Shown here piece after piece: positions 1-8,560 of a DNA stretch of 29,017 nucleotides. How positions within the stretch are numbered: the stretch's first letter is position 1; each line of letters begins with the position of its first letter. The stretch comes from Sphingobacteriales bacterium. Lineage in GTDB: Bacteria; Bacteroidota; Bacteroidia; Chitinophagales; UBA2359. Both the position numbers and the translations under genes were made by a program. The stretch covers positions 1 to 29,017 of the forward strand of contig JADKCK010000070.1 of the NCBI GenBank assembly GCA_016718845.1, written 5' to 3'. The notes beneath the pieces are model-generated. The model saw nothing but the letters and a program-made list of their open reading frames with translations, searched no databases and had not been told where the DNA came from.

Positions 1-45
1 ACATTTGCGAATTATAACCTATCTTGCGGCACAATCGAACGATAC
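1..45 (+). promoter_or_regulatory. Promoter-like sequence, first copy of a direct repeat
   Basis: This stretch resembles 489-533 base for base over about 31 positions, including an ACATTTGC block and a TATC(T)TTGCGGC block. The second copy carries an intact TATCTTTG, a Bacteroidota -7 box; this copy has one T fewer (TATCTTGCGG). It may be a decayed duplicate or contain a one-base assembly error. Nothing coding is seen directly after it. Confidence 0.4.
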
Positions 46-72
46 TTTAAGAATAACCTAAAACTATTTAAG

Positions 73-345
73 CAAGATTTGGTACTCCCAGCATCTTTGT
101 TGATGCTTTGAGAGTTCAATAAAGATGGAGTATTCCTAGCATCTTGTTGATACTATTGAGGTTTTAATAAGATGGCCTATAGCACATCTTTATTGATGCT
201 GAGGTTCAATAAGATTAAGTTACATTATCTTTGTTGATGCTATTTAGGTTCAATGAAGATGGTATACAGCATCTTTGTTGATGCTTTGAGGTTCAATAAA
301 GATGGTACACAGTATCTTTGTTGATGCCAAACACTATCTTGACTG
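73..345. repeat. Degenerate 43-44 bp tandem repeat with hairpin cores
   Basis: Units begin at about 90, 138, 181, 224, 268 and 311, with a partial unit before 90, so spacing is 43-44 bp apart from one 48 bp step. The core is AGCATC-TTTGTT-GATGCT, a six-base-pair inverted repeat, perfect in the units at 90 and 268. Each unit then has GAGGTTCAATAAAGATGG, whose AAAGATG can pair instead with CATCTTT of the core, so two alternative stems exist per unit. Units differ largely by single-base losses. No ORF crosses the array. Function is unknown. Confidence 0.75.
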
Positions 346-508
346 ATGCTGAAACTATGCAAGCACTATTTTAGTGAAAACCATATTCTTTGCGAGGTAT
401 TTTGTCGTAATATTCCTCCCGAAGAACAAAAGATTTGGCTAAAAATTGTTAATTTGTGGTCTTTTGTATTTTTAGCAGCATCAGTCTTTACATTTGCAAA
501 TTATACCC

Positions 509-516
509 TATCTTTG
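509..516 (+). promoter_or_regulatory. Bacteroidota -7 box ahead of the GH31 gene
   Basis: TATCTTTG matches the TAnnTTTG -7 consensus of the Bacteroidota primary sigma factor. It lies 92 bp upstream of the ATG at 608. A convincing -33 TTTG at the usual 19-21 bp spacing is not seen, only TTTA at 487-490. The surrounding sequence is duplicated at the start of the window. Confidence 0.5.
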
Positions 517-607
517 CGGCTCAAAACAAGGCAAGCATAAAATAGCTTTTGTGTAACCGCCTCAAACTACAGCCATTCTTCATTTTTTACCCTTCATTTT
601 CTTATTC

Positions 608-3017
608 ATGAAGCACCTCAATGAACGCATCGGGTCTGTTCAAAAAATTTCGCATACCTTCGATGGTTTGCAACTAAGTATCAGCAATGCACATGCCGCC
701 CTTGTGCTATATGCCCCCAACATAGTGCGGGTGTGTATTAGCAAGCAGCCTTTGTCCAACGATTTTTCGTATGCCGTAGTGGCACAACCACAAGCCGTTG
801 AGCATAAGTTTAGCAAAACCGATACCCATTTGTGGCTAACAACCAACGACATAGCCGTAGCCATCGACCGCAACAACTTTGGCATTAGCTTGTATAACAG
901 CCCAACAAATAGTTAGCCAAGACGACCCCGCCTTTGCTACCTCGTGGATTGGCACCGAGGTAACTACCTATAAAACACTACAACAAGGCGAGCGTTTTAT
1001 TGGCTTGGGCGAAAAAACAGGCAACCTTGACCGACGCGGCAGCGGCTACACCAACTGGAACACCGATTACTTTGGCTACCCCGCTAATGCCGACCCCATT
1101 TATTTATCTACCCCCTTTTATATAGGCATACACAATGGCTTGTGTTATGGGGTGTTTTTGGATAATACACACCGCAGTTATTTCAACTTTGGGGCATCGA
1201 ACCACCGCTTTTCGTCGTTTGCCGCCGACGATGGCAACATGAACTACTACCTAATTTATGGCAACTCGGTAGCCCAAATTATTGAGGGCTATACACACCT
1301 AACCGGGCGAATGAGCCTGCCACCACTTTGGAGCTTAGGTTTGCAACAATGCCGATACAGCTATTACCCCGACACCGAAGTGCTACGCATTGCCCAAACC
1401 TACCGCGAAAAAGCCATTCCCGCCGATGTAATGTACCTCGATATTCATTACATGGACAAATACCGCGTGTTTACATGGCACAAACAATACTTTAAACAAC
1501 CCCAACAACTGTTAGCACAACTAAACCAAGATGGTTTTAAAACAGTGGTGATACTTGACCCGGGCATTTGCGTAGCCAACGATTACGAGGTGTATGATGA
1601 TGGCGTAGCCAACGATGTGTATGTAAACCACCCCGACGGCGAGCCTTATCTCGCCGATGTGTGGCCAGGCACTTGTGCTTTTCCGGACTTTACCAAGCCT
1701 ATTGCCCGACAATGGTGGGGTAAATGGCTACAAAAAAATGTTGATGATGGTTTAATGGGCTTTTGGAACGATATGAACGAACCTGCATCGTGGGGGCAGT
1801 TTATGCCCAACCACATGGAGTTTAACTACGACAACAACCCCACCACACACCGCGAAGCACGCAATGTATATGGTATGCAAATGAGCCGCAGCACCTACGA
1901 GGGCGCACGGCAGCACTTAAATGGGCAGCGTCCGTTTATACTTACCCGAGCAGGTTTTTCGGGTATACAACGTTATAGCGCCGTTTGGACAGGCGACAAT
2001 GTGGCATCGGACGAGCATTTTTTGGTGGGCGTGCGTTTGCTTAACAGTTTAGGGCTAACAGGTGTAGCTTTTTCGGGCTACGATGTAGGTGGTTTTGTTG
2101 ACGATGCCTCGCCCGAGCTGTTTGCCCGCTGGATAGCCGTTGGTGCATTTACGCCCTTTGTACGCTGCCACTCGATGGTTAATACCCGCTCTGCCGAGCC
2201 TTGGGCGTTTGGCGAAGAAGCCACCGAAATTGCCCGCAACTACATCAACCTGCGTTATAGATTGTTGCCCTATCTATACAGTACCTTTTTCGAGGCTACC
2301 CAAAATGGTATGCCCGTTGTGCGCTCGTTGGCAATTAACTATACCCACGATGCCAACATCTACCAAAGCCAATACCAAAACCAATACCTTTTTGGGCAGT
2401 TTATATTGGTTGCCCCCATGGTTAGCAACCAAAATATAGCCAAGATATACTTACCCCAAGGCAAATGGTACTGCCTTTATACCGACCAAAAACACGAGGG
2501 TAGCCAAGCCCACTTGCTCGAAACGCCCAAAGATAAACTACCTTTGTTTGTACAAGCTGGAGCTATTTTGCCCATGCAATCGGTGGTGCAACACACCCAA
2601 CAAGCCCCCGAACCTACCCTACAACTGCACCTATATGCCAATCCAAACGGGCAAATAACCAACTATACCTACTACGAAGACGATGGCACTACCTATCAAC
2701 ACCAACAAGGCGAGTTTTATTTGCGCCAGATGCAATACAACCCCAACACACAAAGCCTTACTATTGGCGAAGTATCGGGTAGTTGTGCCTCTAAATTTGA
2801 GCAAATAAAACTGTATTTGCATGGATTTGCCAAGCTCAAAAAAACTATTAGCATCAATAATACCCGTGCTACAATAACCACCGAAACCTATACTTTTGTA
2901 AATCCTTTATCGAGCTTTGACCCACTAACCCCCCTCGGCGATACCTCGAAACGTATTGATAACTTACCTTTTGTGCTAATACCCAATACGCCACAAACAA
3001 TTACGGTAAAATGGTAA
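608..3017 (+). CDS. GH31 alpha-glucosidase family enzyme, interrupted by one frameshift
   Basis: Glycoside hydrolase family 31 enzymes remove glucose (or xylose) from the non-reducing end of alpha-glucans. Two reading frames make one protein. The first (608-916) carries the start of the N-terminal beta domain; the second continues in the next frame from about 899 to the stop at 3015-3017. Taking out one base near 896-900 joins LYN to AQQIVSQDDP and gives about 802 residues, normal for the family. The catalytic barrel has FWNDMNEPA, with the nucleophile Asp coded at 1770-1772, and WTGDN, with the acid/base Asp at 1995-1997. A C-terminal beta region follows. No signal peptide is visible at the ATG, so a cytoplasmic location is likely. 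The frameshift may be a sequencing error or a real lesion. Substrate is inferred to be maltodextrin from the two amylases in the window. Confidence 0.88.
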
Positions 3018-3020
3018 TAC

Positions 3021-3150
3021 GCCCGCTTGACGCGGAATCGGTCTTTTTTGGGGGTGATGATTTGCTTTCCATGCTTTGCACAGTTGCGGGCACCCCCAAA
3101 GCAAAGCAAGCGCAAGCACCCAATCACAACTTTTCAATGTCTGTATCAAA
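3021..3150. repeat. Dispersed stem-loop element, copy A
   Basis: About 130 bp shared with 15601-15729 in the same orientation. It opens with CCGC-TTGAC-GCGG, a small hairpin, followed by GAATCGGTC. A longer stem follows: a T-run plus GGGGGTG (about 3044-3055) pairs with CACCCCCAAAG (3091-3101). The conserved tail ends in TGTCTGTATCAAA. The loop between the long arms differs between copies while the arms are identical. This copy starts 3 bp after the GH31 stop codon. It could be a non-autonomous mobile or REP-like repeat, or a transcribed 3' structure. Confidence 0.75.
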
Positions 3151-3177
3151 TTGCTTCACAAAGAGCTTATTTACAAT

Positions 3178-3215
3178 AAAAAACGTGCCGAACATAATTG
3201 TTCAGCACGTTTTTT
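3178..3215. terminator. Bidirectional intrinsic terminator
   Basis: AAAAAACGTGC (3178-3188) pairs with GCACGTTTTTT (3205-3215). Inside, GAACA pairs with TGTTC around a four-base loop after one C/A mismatch. The A-run and T-run make it usable from both sides. It separates the GH31 unit from the next gene, whose promoter box starts two bases after the T-run. Confidence 0.85.
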
Positions 3216-3216
3216 G

Positions 3217-3224
3217 TACCTTTG
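3217..3224 (+). promoter_or_regulatory. -7 box of the CxxCxxCC protein gene
   Basis: TACCTTTG fits TAnnTTTG and lies 24 bp before the ATG at 3249. It directly abuts the preceding terminator, so terminator and promoter are packed together. No clean -33 element at 19-21 bp spacing. Confidence 0.5.
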
Positions 3225-3248
3225 CCGCTTATTTTTCATACGCTTATC

Positions 3249-3746
3249 ATGTTTCCTCCACCTATCGAACAGTTGCCTTTGCTTGCCCGCGATGCTAAAA
3301 GTGCTAATAAACGCTTTTTTGACCAGCTAAAACGCCGAAAACCAGCTAATTTAGACGATACAGTTGCCCAAATTCACAACGAGGTATTTGAACAGTACGA
3401 TTGCCTTACGTGTGCCAACTGCTGCAAAACTACTAGCCCCTTGTTTAAAACCAAAGATATTGAGCGTTTAGCAAAGTATCTGCGGCTAAAACCCGGCGAG
3501 TTTATTGACACTTATTTGCATATTGACGAAGATAACGACTATGTATTGCAACAATCGCCCTGCCCATTTTTGGGTAGCGACAATATGTGTGCGGTATACG
3601 AGCATCGCCCAACTGCCTGCCGCGAGTATCCGCATACCAACAACCGCAAGTTTCATACCTTATTGGGTATCACGCTTAAAAATACGGCTATATGCCCCGC
3701 TGTGTTTGCTATTGTTGAACGACTGAAGGGTGAACTAAAACTATAA
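3249..3746 (+). CDS. YkgJ-family CxxCxxCC cysteine-cluster protein
   Basis: A 165-residue protein of the family of putative zinc or iron-sulfur binding proteins with a CxxCxxCC signature (YkgJ type). The signature is CLTCANCC, with Cys at about residues 52, 55, 58 and 59. Further cysteines follow in CPFLGSDNMC, in RPTACREYP and in ICPAV, as in relatives. The ATG at 3249 (MFPPPIEQ) is preferred: it sits just behind the TACCTTTG box, and a start at 3198 would lie inside the terminator hairpin and upstream of that box. The biochemical role of the family is not settled. It appears to be a single-gene transcript and has no obvious functional link to its neighbours. Confidence 0.88.
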   Translation: MFPPPIEQLPLLARDAKSANKRFFDQLKRRKPANLDDTVAQIHNEVFEQYDCLTCANCCKTTSPLFKTKDIERLAKYLRLKPGEFIDTYLHIDEDNDYVLQQSPCPFLGSDNMCAVYEHRPTACREYPHTNNRKFHTLLGITLKNTAICPAVFAIVERLKGELKL

Positions 3747-4104
3747 TTAGCTACGCCAAATCCTCCTCCAATATTACGGGTTAGGAACGTGTAAATCTTA
3801 ACTTGGACAGGTCTAAATAGTTACAAAATATTAACCGACAGGATTTCAGAATTAACAGGATTTAGTAGCCATACAATCTAATAGTGTCGGGATAAATAGT
3901 CGTAAAGTTCCCCCCAAATTTACCGCCCTTGTCCGTATCTGTGTCTCCGTTGTAAATTTTAAAAAACAAGCTGGCGTAAATTGAGGCATCTACCTATATT
4001 AGACTCCTATGGAGCCGAAAATATACGGTAAAATGTTCAATAATCGGTCGTTGAGCGTATGTTCAATGGTTGGTCGTTGGCGTAGTCGAAACGCCCGCAA
4101 CTAA
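3747..4104. other. Intergenic region with short direct repeats, no gene seen
   Basis: This gap between two convergent genes holds no credible ORF or clear terminator hairpin. It has two ACAGGATTT blocks close together (about 3838-3866) and two near-copies of an ATGTTCAATnnTnGGTCGTTG unit (4033-4058 and 4059-4083), the second running into GCGTAGTCGAAACG. These look like short intergenic repeat fragments. Whether they recur elsewhere in the genome cannot be seen here. Confidence 0.5.
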
Positions 4105-6540
4105 TTATTGGGTTATGATTAGTTTTTCGTTGATACTCGTACCCGCTATATTAAATAGGTATACGCCCGGATACAAGGTATTAGCAGGGCTAATGTTGAT
4201 GTAGTTTTTACCTTCGGTTAGTTGCGTGGGTGTTGAGTAAACGGTGCGTCCGGCAGCATCAATAATGTTTAGGGTAACTTGTTGGCTTGTTTCGCTGCTA
4301 ATAGTTGCTGTAAAATTGCTTTGTTGCACGGGGTTTGGATATAGGCTAAGGGTAATATGGTTGTCTGCTTCGTTGCCCCATTGTTCGCTAACAAGTGCGT
4401 CGGTTTCGTCTTTTGCCGAGCCGGGTGCTGCCAAAGCGTTGGGCGTTTTGGGTGCGGTGTAGGTTACTTTTACAAAGGCGCTTTGCCCTGCAACGGTAGC
4501 CAATTGGTTGCGCATTTTAATGGTTAGCCAGCCTGTGGTGGTGGGTGTGTAGGTTTTGGTAAGATTACCTGTACCCGTTGCACTCGACAATATAGTGCCT
4601 GCTGCATCTAACAAACCTATTTGCAAAGCATTGGCGGTGTTGGTTGGGTATAGGTTGTAGGTAATGGGCTTGCCCGATTTTACGTAAATTTTACCTACCG
4701 TGCGCACAGCCGTTGAGTTGTTGGGTGTTGCGCCACCTTCGCGCAGCGAGCGGGTATCATTGTCACCAAGGTCGTTTGCCATTTCCCACTCTTGGGTGGT
4801 GGTGCGTTCGGCGGGGTTATAGTTGGTAGTAATGCCGTTTGGAGCCCATACTGCATAGCCGCGTCGTCCTTGTGGGGCGGTGCCATCGCAAGGCGGAACA
4901 GCCAAATCTACCTTACCTCCACCGTAAACGGTGCGGGTGGTGGTGGTTGCTCCCGAATAATCTTTTAAGACAGTACCATCGGCAAAGGCGGTTTGCACGC
5001 CTGTTAGGTTTTGCCAAGTGGTGTAGTTGTCGTTGGCACAAATTAAGGCTTTGCCGCTACGTTCAATAACTACGGCATCGGCGGCTTGCCAGCGCACCAA
5101 ATAACTACCACCTTTAAAGTTTAAGTTTTGATAACACCATACCAAATTAGCAATGTCGCTGCGTTGTGGTAGGTCGGTGGTGCTAGTTGGTAGGTGTGTA
5201 AAACGTTTGCTGGTGGTTCCAATATCAAACAAATCTTCGAAAAACACGGTAGGTGTGCCATCCATGCCAAATATAACGGCATAAGCTGCGGCAAGGCGTG
5301 GCTCGCGGGGGTCTATGTGTCCGTTCCAGAGTTCGTTGCCGCTATCCCAACCCGATGCAGTACCAAGTGGCTGCGAGTAGTTGCCATTGGCATCTAATAT
5401 AGGGCGGAAGGTATCGTGGCTATTAACAAAGGTACAAGTACGGGCTCGGTTTTGTTGCTGATAATTTACCAAGGTACCAATGTTGTAGTTACCCATACCA
5501 GTTACCATATAATATAGCTCTTGTCGTAAGCCAAAATCGAAAGTACCTGCTCGGTTTTGCACATTGGCACACCAAGTGTCGCACTCGCTGGTGCCACCAA
5601 CCCATTCGCCAACGGCAAACATTTGGTTGCCGCCATTTGCCCAACCTGCATTATTTTGTAGGTTCCACAAAAAATCTTCGGCAACAGTTGGGGCAAAATG
5701 TTTTATGGCATCAATACGTACACCATCAAAACCTGTTTGTTTTTTATACCAAATAAGCCAATTGCGTGTGCCTGTGCGCATATAATCGGTGGTTTGGGCT
5801 GGGTTGTAAGTGGCATTGCTGCTTGTACCATAGGCGCTTGATTCGTAAGATACATCGGGACCAAACATGGGCGTGTTTATGTCGTTGGTGCAACAGGGGT
5901 TAAATTGGTTGGGATAAAAGTTAGACCAATTTTTAGAAAAACGCCCTGCACGGCTTAGGTATTCGCTGGCGGTTTCGGTGCGATTTGCTCCGGTGGGTGA
6001 GGTGTAACAAGCATAACGGAAGTTTTTGTAACCGCTATTCGAGAGCATGGATGTAGCGTTGGGGTCTTGTCCGCCGGCACCTGTACCGCTACCTGCCCAT
6101 GATAAGTGGTTGGGTACAATGTCCTGAATAACATCGATGCCATTGGCGTGCATAACACCTACCGAGCGCAACAACTCGTTTTTGTCGCCAAATCGGGTAC
6201 GGGTTAAGTTTTTTTGGTACTTGTCGCCCAAGTCGTAGTTATCAAATGCACCGTAGCCCATGTTACCTTTCCAAACGTTGGCTTGCGAAAAGGCATCGGC
6301 TTTGGCGGTGGGTGGCACCCAAACGGCACTAATGCCAATGGTGCGCAAACGTGGTGACAGGTCGGAGAGATAATCTGCCCAACGGTTGGGGTAATTATTG
6401 TTCCAATAATCCCACCAAAAACCTTGCAGTAAAACACGGTTAGGGTTTTGCTGCTGTGCCTGCACCGACACACTCAACAAACCCACTAATAGCCAAGCAG
6501 CTACTAAAAAAAACTGTTTGAAGTTAAACTTTGTCGTCAT
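4105..6540 (-). CDS. Secreted GH13 alpha-amylase with T9SS sorting domain
   Basis: An 811-residue enzyme predicted to cut internal alpha-1,4 links of starch or glycogen outside the cell. The ATG at 6540 (MTTKFNFKQ) is chosen because a signal peptide follows at once, ending near VQAQ (about residue 29); a start 30 codons upstream would put a charged stretch before it and overlap the promoter. GH13 regions are all present: DIVPNH (about 140-145), GFDGVRIDAIKH with nucleophile Asp277, AVGEWVGG with acid/base Glu312, and FVNSHD with Asp376. A beta-rich linker follows. The last 80 or so residues are a Por/T9SS sorting domain: LSLYPNP, then DAAGRTVYS, GVYLFNIAG and a final EKLIITQ. The protein is therefore exported by the type IX system and released or anchored at the surface. 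It is divergent from pdxJ. Confidence 0.95.
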   Translation of the reverse strand: MTTKFNFKQFFLVAAWLLVGLLSVSVQAQQQNPNRVLLQGFWWDYWNNNYPNRWADYLSDLSPRLRTIGISAVWVPPTAKADAFSQANVWKGNMGYGAFDNYDLGDKYQKNLTRTRFGDKNELLRSVGVMHANGIDVIQDIVPNHLSWAGSGTGAGGQDPNATSMLSNSGYKNFRYACYTSPTGANRTETASEYLSRAGRFSKNWSNFYPNQFNPCCTNDINTPMFGPDVSYESSAYGTSSNATYNPAQTTDYMRTGTRNWLIWYKKQTGFDGVRIDAIKHFAPTVAEDFLWNLQNNAGWANGGNQMFAVGEWVGGTSECDTWCANVQNRAGTFDFGLRQELYYMVTGMGNYNIGTLVNYQQQNRARTCTFVNSHDTFRPILDANGNYSQPLGTASGWDSGNELWNGHIDPREPRLAAAYAVIFGMDGTPTVFFEDLFDIGTTSKRFTHLPTSTTDLPQRSDIANLVWCYQNLNFKGGSYLVRWQAADAVVIERSGKALICANDNYTTWQNLTGVQTAFADGTVLKDYSGATTTTRTVYGGGKVDLAVPPCDGTAPQGRRGYAVWAPNGITTNYNPAERTTTQEWEMANDLGDNDTRSLREGGATPNNSTAVRTVGKIYVKSGKPITYNLYPTNTANALQIGLLDAAGTILSSATGTGNLTKTYTPTTTGWLTIKMRNQLATVAGQSAFVKVTYTAPKTPNALAAPGSAKDETDALVSEQWGNEADNHITLSLYPNPVQQSNFTATISSETSQQVTLNIIDAAGRTVYSTPTQLTEGKNYINISPANTLYPGVYLFNIAGTSINEKLIITQ

Positions 6541-6577
6541 GTAAAAAAAAAATTTTTGAGGTGATATTTTACGGGCG

Positions 6578-6585
6578 TAAAGATA
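6578..6585 (-). promoter_or_regulatory. -7 box of the T9SS amylase gene
   Basis: On the minus strand TATCTTTA, one base off TAnnTTTG, lies 37 bp before the ATG at 6540. An A/T-rich leader separates it from the start codon. Confidence 0.4.
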
Positions 6586-6721
6586 CAACAGATACTTCAA
6601 ATAGCCATAGTATTTCTTTTTTTTGAACAAAATAATCCATTAAAGGTTGTTAACATTAGGTAAAAAATGCCTTTTGGGTGATGCAATACAATAAATAATC
6701 CCAAATTTACAATCAATTATT

Positions 6722-7435
6722 ATGACCCGTTTAAGTGTAAATATCAACAAAATAGCCTTGTTGCGCAATGCCCGAGGCAGTAATTTTCCTAATTTAGTAC
6801 AAGTAGCACAAGATTGCGAGCGTTTTGGAGCCGAGGGTATTACGGTGCATCCGCGCCCCGACGAGCGACACATTAAATACCAAGATGTGTACGACCTAAA
6901 ACCCATTGTTAGCACCGAGTTTAACATAGAGGGTTATCCCGATGCTCGTTTTTTAGAGATGGTGTTGGCTGTTCGCCCACATCAATGCACTTTGGTTCCC
7001 GACCCACCGGGTGTGTTAACTTCTAATGCTGGTTGGGATACGCTTACCCATAAAATGTTTTTGGCAGATGTGATAGCCCAATTACATGCCCATAACATAC
7101 GGGTATCGTTGTTTATAGAAACCAACGAAGCCATGATTGAAGGTGCCAAAGAGGTAGCCACCGACCGCATTGAGTTTTACACCGGTCCGTATGCCGAGCA
7201 ATATCCACACAACCCCAAAGCCGCTGTTGAGCCGTACAAACGCTCTGCCGATTTTGCCACACAATTAGGCTTAGGTTTAAATGCGGGGCACGATTTAAAT
7301 TTGATGAACTTGGCATACCTAAAAAGTCATATCGCCAATCTACAAGAGGTATCCATTGGACATGCCCTAATTACCGACGCACTGTATTATGGTTTGCAAA
7401 ATACCATTGCGTTGTACAAAAAATGCTTGGTATAA
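6722..7435 (+). CDS. pdxJ: Pyridoxine 5'-phosphate synthase
   Basis: PdxJ closes the pyridine ring of vitamin B6 from 1-deoxyxylulose 5-phosphate and 3-amino-2-oxopropyl phosphate in the cytoplasm. The 237-residue product has the usual length and motifs: RLSVNINKIA at the N-terminus, GITVHPRPDERHI with the active-site His, Arg and Glu (about residues 43-50), STEFNIEGYP, LNAGHDLNL, and VSIGHALITDALYYGL near the C-terminus. The ATG at 6722 fits family N-termini. It is a single gene reading away from the amylase; no B6-pathway neighbours or clear terminator are seen. Confidence 0.97.
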   Translation: MTRLSVNINKIALLRNARGSNFPNLVQVAQDCERFGAEGITVHPRPDERHIKYQDVYDLKPIVSTEFNIEGYPDARFLEMVLAVRPHQCTLVPDPPGVLTSNAGWDTLTHKMFLADVIAQLHAHNIRVSLFIETNEAMIEGAKEVATDRIEFYTGPYAEQYPHNPKAAVEPYKRSADFATQLGLGLNAGHDLNLMNLAYLKSHIANLQEVSIGHALITDALYYGLQNTIALYKKCLV

Positions 7436-7519
7436 ATTGAGCTAAATAGGTGTATCATCGGTAATTAAACGCTATCAATTGGCAACAAAAAGCCTTTAAA
7501 GCCAAATAATTGCAAAAAG

Positions 7520-7553
7520 TTTGTCTTTTTTTAGTCCTAAAATACTAACTTTG
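7520..7553 (+). promoter_or_regulatory. Promoter of the first haem lipoprotein gene
   Basis: TTTG at 7520-7523 and TAACTTTG at 7546-7553 match the Bacteroidota -33 and -7 boxes with a 22 bp spacer. A roughly 70-base leader follows, which begins with TTAACGTTTAA, also found in the leader of the second copy. Confidence 0.65.
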
Positions 7554-7621
7554 CGGCGATTAACGTTTAAACATCTAATCTACACGTTTTCAACATTTTT
7601 TTAACCAATTTTCATTTCTTT

Positions 7622-7972
7622 ATGAGTAAACGTATTGTATTATTAGCCGCTTTGGTCTTTGGCACACTTGTTACCTTTAACGCCTGTAAAAAAGACAAAG
7701 CCCCCGATGTAGATTGTAGCACCATTAGCGGAGCAACTTACAATCTTAAGGTACAAGAAATTATCAGCGAAAACTGCCTTGGTTGCCATGCAACGGGTGG
7801 TTCTGCCGAAGGTGATGGCGTTTTTGAAACCTATGCTCAAGCAAAAAGCAAAGGTGAAGATATTTACGAAGAGTCCGTACTTAGTAAATCTATGCCACCA
7901 AGCGGAGCTTTATCCGACAGTTTAATCAACATTTTACATTGCTGGAAAGAGGCGGGTTATCCCGAAAACTAG
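7622..7972 (+). CDS. Small c-type-haem lipoprotein, first tandem copy
   Basis: A 116-residue predicted lipoprotein: a hydrophobic N-terminus ending at Cys22 (FNAC, then charged KKDK), typical of lipidated Bacteroidota proteins. One haem c site, CLGCH, lies at residues 52-56, and a likely distal Met ligand is in SKSMPPSG (Met91). It may act in periplasmic or outer-membrane electron transfer, but its partner is unknown. It lacks strong similarity to any named cytochrome that I recognise. The copy at 8176 is about 85 percent identical; the block around the haem motif, from the stretch beginning LKVQEIISEN to FETY, is unchanged between them. It has its own promoter and terminator. Confidence 0.82.
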   Translation: MSKRIVLLAALVFGTLVTFNACKKDKAPDVDCSTISGATYNLKVQEIISENCLGCHATGGSAEGDGVFETYAQAKSKGEDIYEESVLSKSMPPSGALSDSLINILHCWKEAGYPEN

Positions 7973-8011
7973 GCAACATTTCATCTCAAATACAAAAACC
8001 AATATCTAAAC

Positions 8012-8054
8012 AAAACACCGCTTGTAGTTACTTAGTAAATACACGCGGTGTTTG
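8012..8054. terminator. Terminator after the first haem lipoprotein gene
   Basis: AAACACCGC (8013-8021) pairs with GCGGTGTTT (8045-8053), a nine-base-pair stem with a long loop. It lies 40 bp past the stop codon. Confidence 0.65.
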
Positions 8055-8103
8055 TTTGATTCAATAAATTAGGGTAATTATTTTTTTTTAGCTCTAAAGA
8101 TAC

Positions 8104-8111
8104 TACCTTTG
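8104..8111 (+). promoter_or_regulatory. -7 box of the second haem lipoprotein gene
   Basis: TACCTTTG, 64 bp before the ATG at 8176. Unlike the first copy, no TTTG -33 box is visible upstream, only a T-run. The leader repeats TTAACGTTTAA and TTTTTTTAACCAA of the first copy, so the duplication included the leader. Confidence 0.55.
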
Positions 8112-8175
8112 CATTGTTTAACGTTTAAGCATCGACTTACGCATTTTTAACGTTTTTTTAACCAAATTGTTTTTT

Positions 8176-8526
8176 ATGACCAAACGCATTGTATTATTAG
8201 CCACCTTATTTTTTGGCACGCTTGTTACGTTTAATGCTTGCAAGCACGACAAAATTCCTAATGTAGATTGTACCACTATTGACGGAGCTACCTACGATCT
8301 TAAGGTACAAGAAATTATCAGCGAAAACTGCCTTGGTTGCCATGCAACAGGTGGTTCTGCCGAAGGTGACGGCGTTTTTGAAACATATACTCAGGCAAAA
8401 AATCATGGTGAGCATATTTACGAAGAAACAGTACTTAGTAAATCTATGCCACCAAGCGGAGCTTTATCCGACAGTTTAATCAATATTTTGCACTGCTGGA
8501 AAGAAGCGGGGTATCCGCAAAACTAG
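8176..8526 (+). CDS. Small c-type-haem lipoprotein, second tandem copy
   Basis: Also 116 residues, with the same plan as the gene at 7622: lipidation Cys22 after FNA, CLGCH haem motif, SKSMPPSG Met, and an LHCWKEAGYP ending. The ATG at 8176 (MTKRIVLLA) aligns exactly with the first copy's start, so the TTG nine bases upstream is unlikely. Differences fall in the signal sequence, the segment after the lipid Cys (KHDKIPN against KKDKAPD) and the region before the Met ligand (KNHGEH against KSKGED). This copy has more His. The pattern, with a fixed haem core and changed surface segments, suggests the copies may have different partners or expression. Confidence 0.82.
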   Translation: MTKRIVLLATLFFGTLVTFNACKHDKIPNVDCTTIDGATYDLKVQEIISENCLGCHATGGSAEGDGVFETYTQAKNHGEHIYEETVLSKSMPPSGALSDSLINILHCWKEAGYPQN

Positions 8527-8560
8527 GCAACATTTCAACTCAAATCAAACATCAATATCT

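Noticed and set aside
73..345. Possible CRISPR array
   Set aside because: The period is 43-44 bp with the whole unit repeated, so there are no unique spacers, and no cas gene is present.
346..540. 64-residue open frame after the hairpin array
   Set aside because: It starts inside the repeat region, overlaps the GH31 promoter box and resembles no family I know; probably chance.
3011..3330. Two overlapping small frames across the stem-loop element
   Set aside because: They run through a dispersed repeat, a terminator hairpin and a promoter and overlap the start of the 3249 gene; no family similarity.
8212..8234. TGGCACG-N4-TTAC resembling a sigma-54 -24/-12 promoter
   Set aside because: It lies within the signal-sequence codons of the second lipoprotein, and the first copy has the same coding residues; the match is likely chance.
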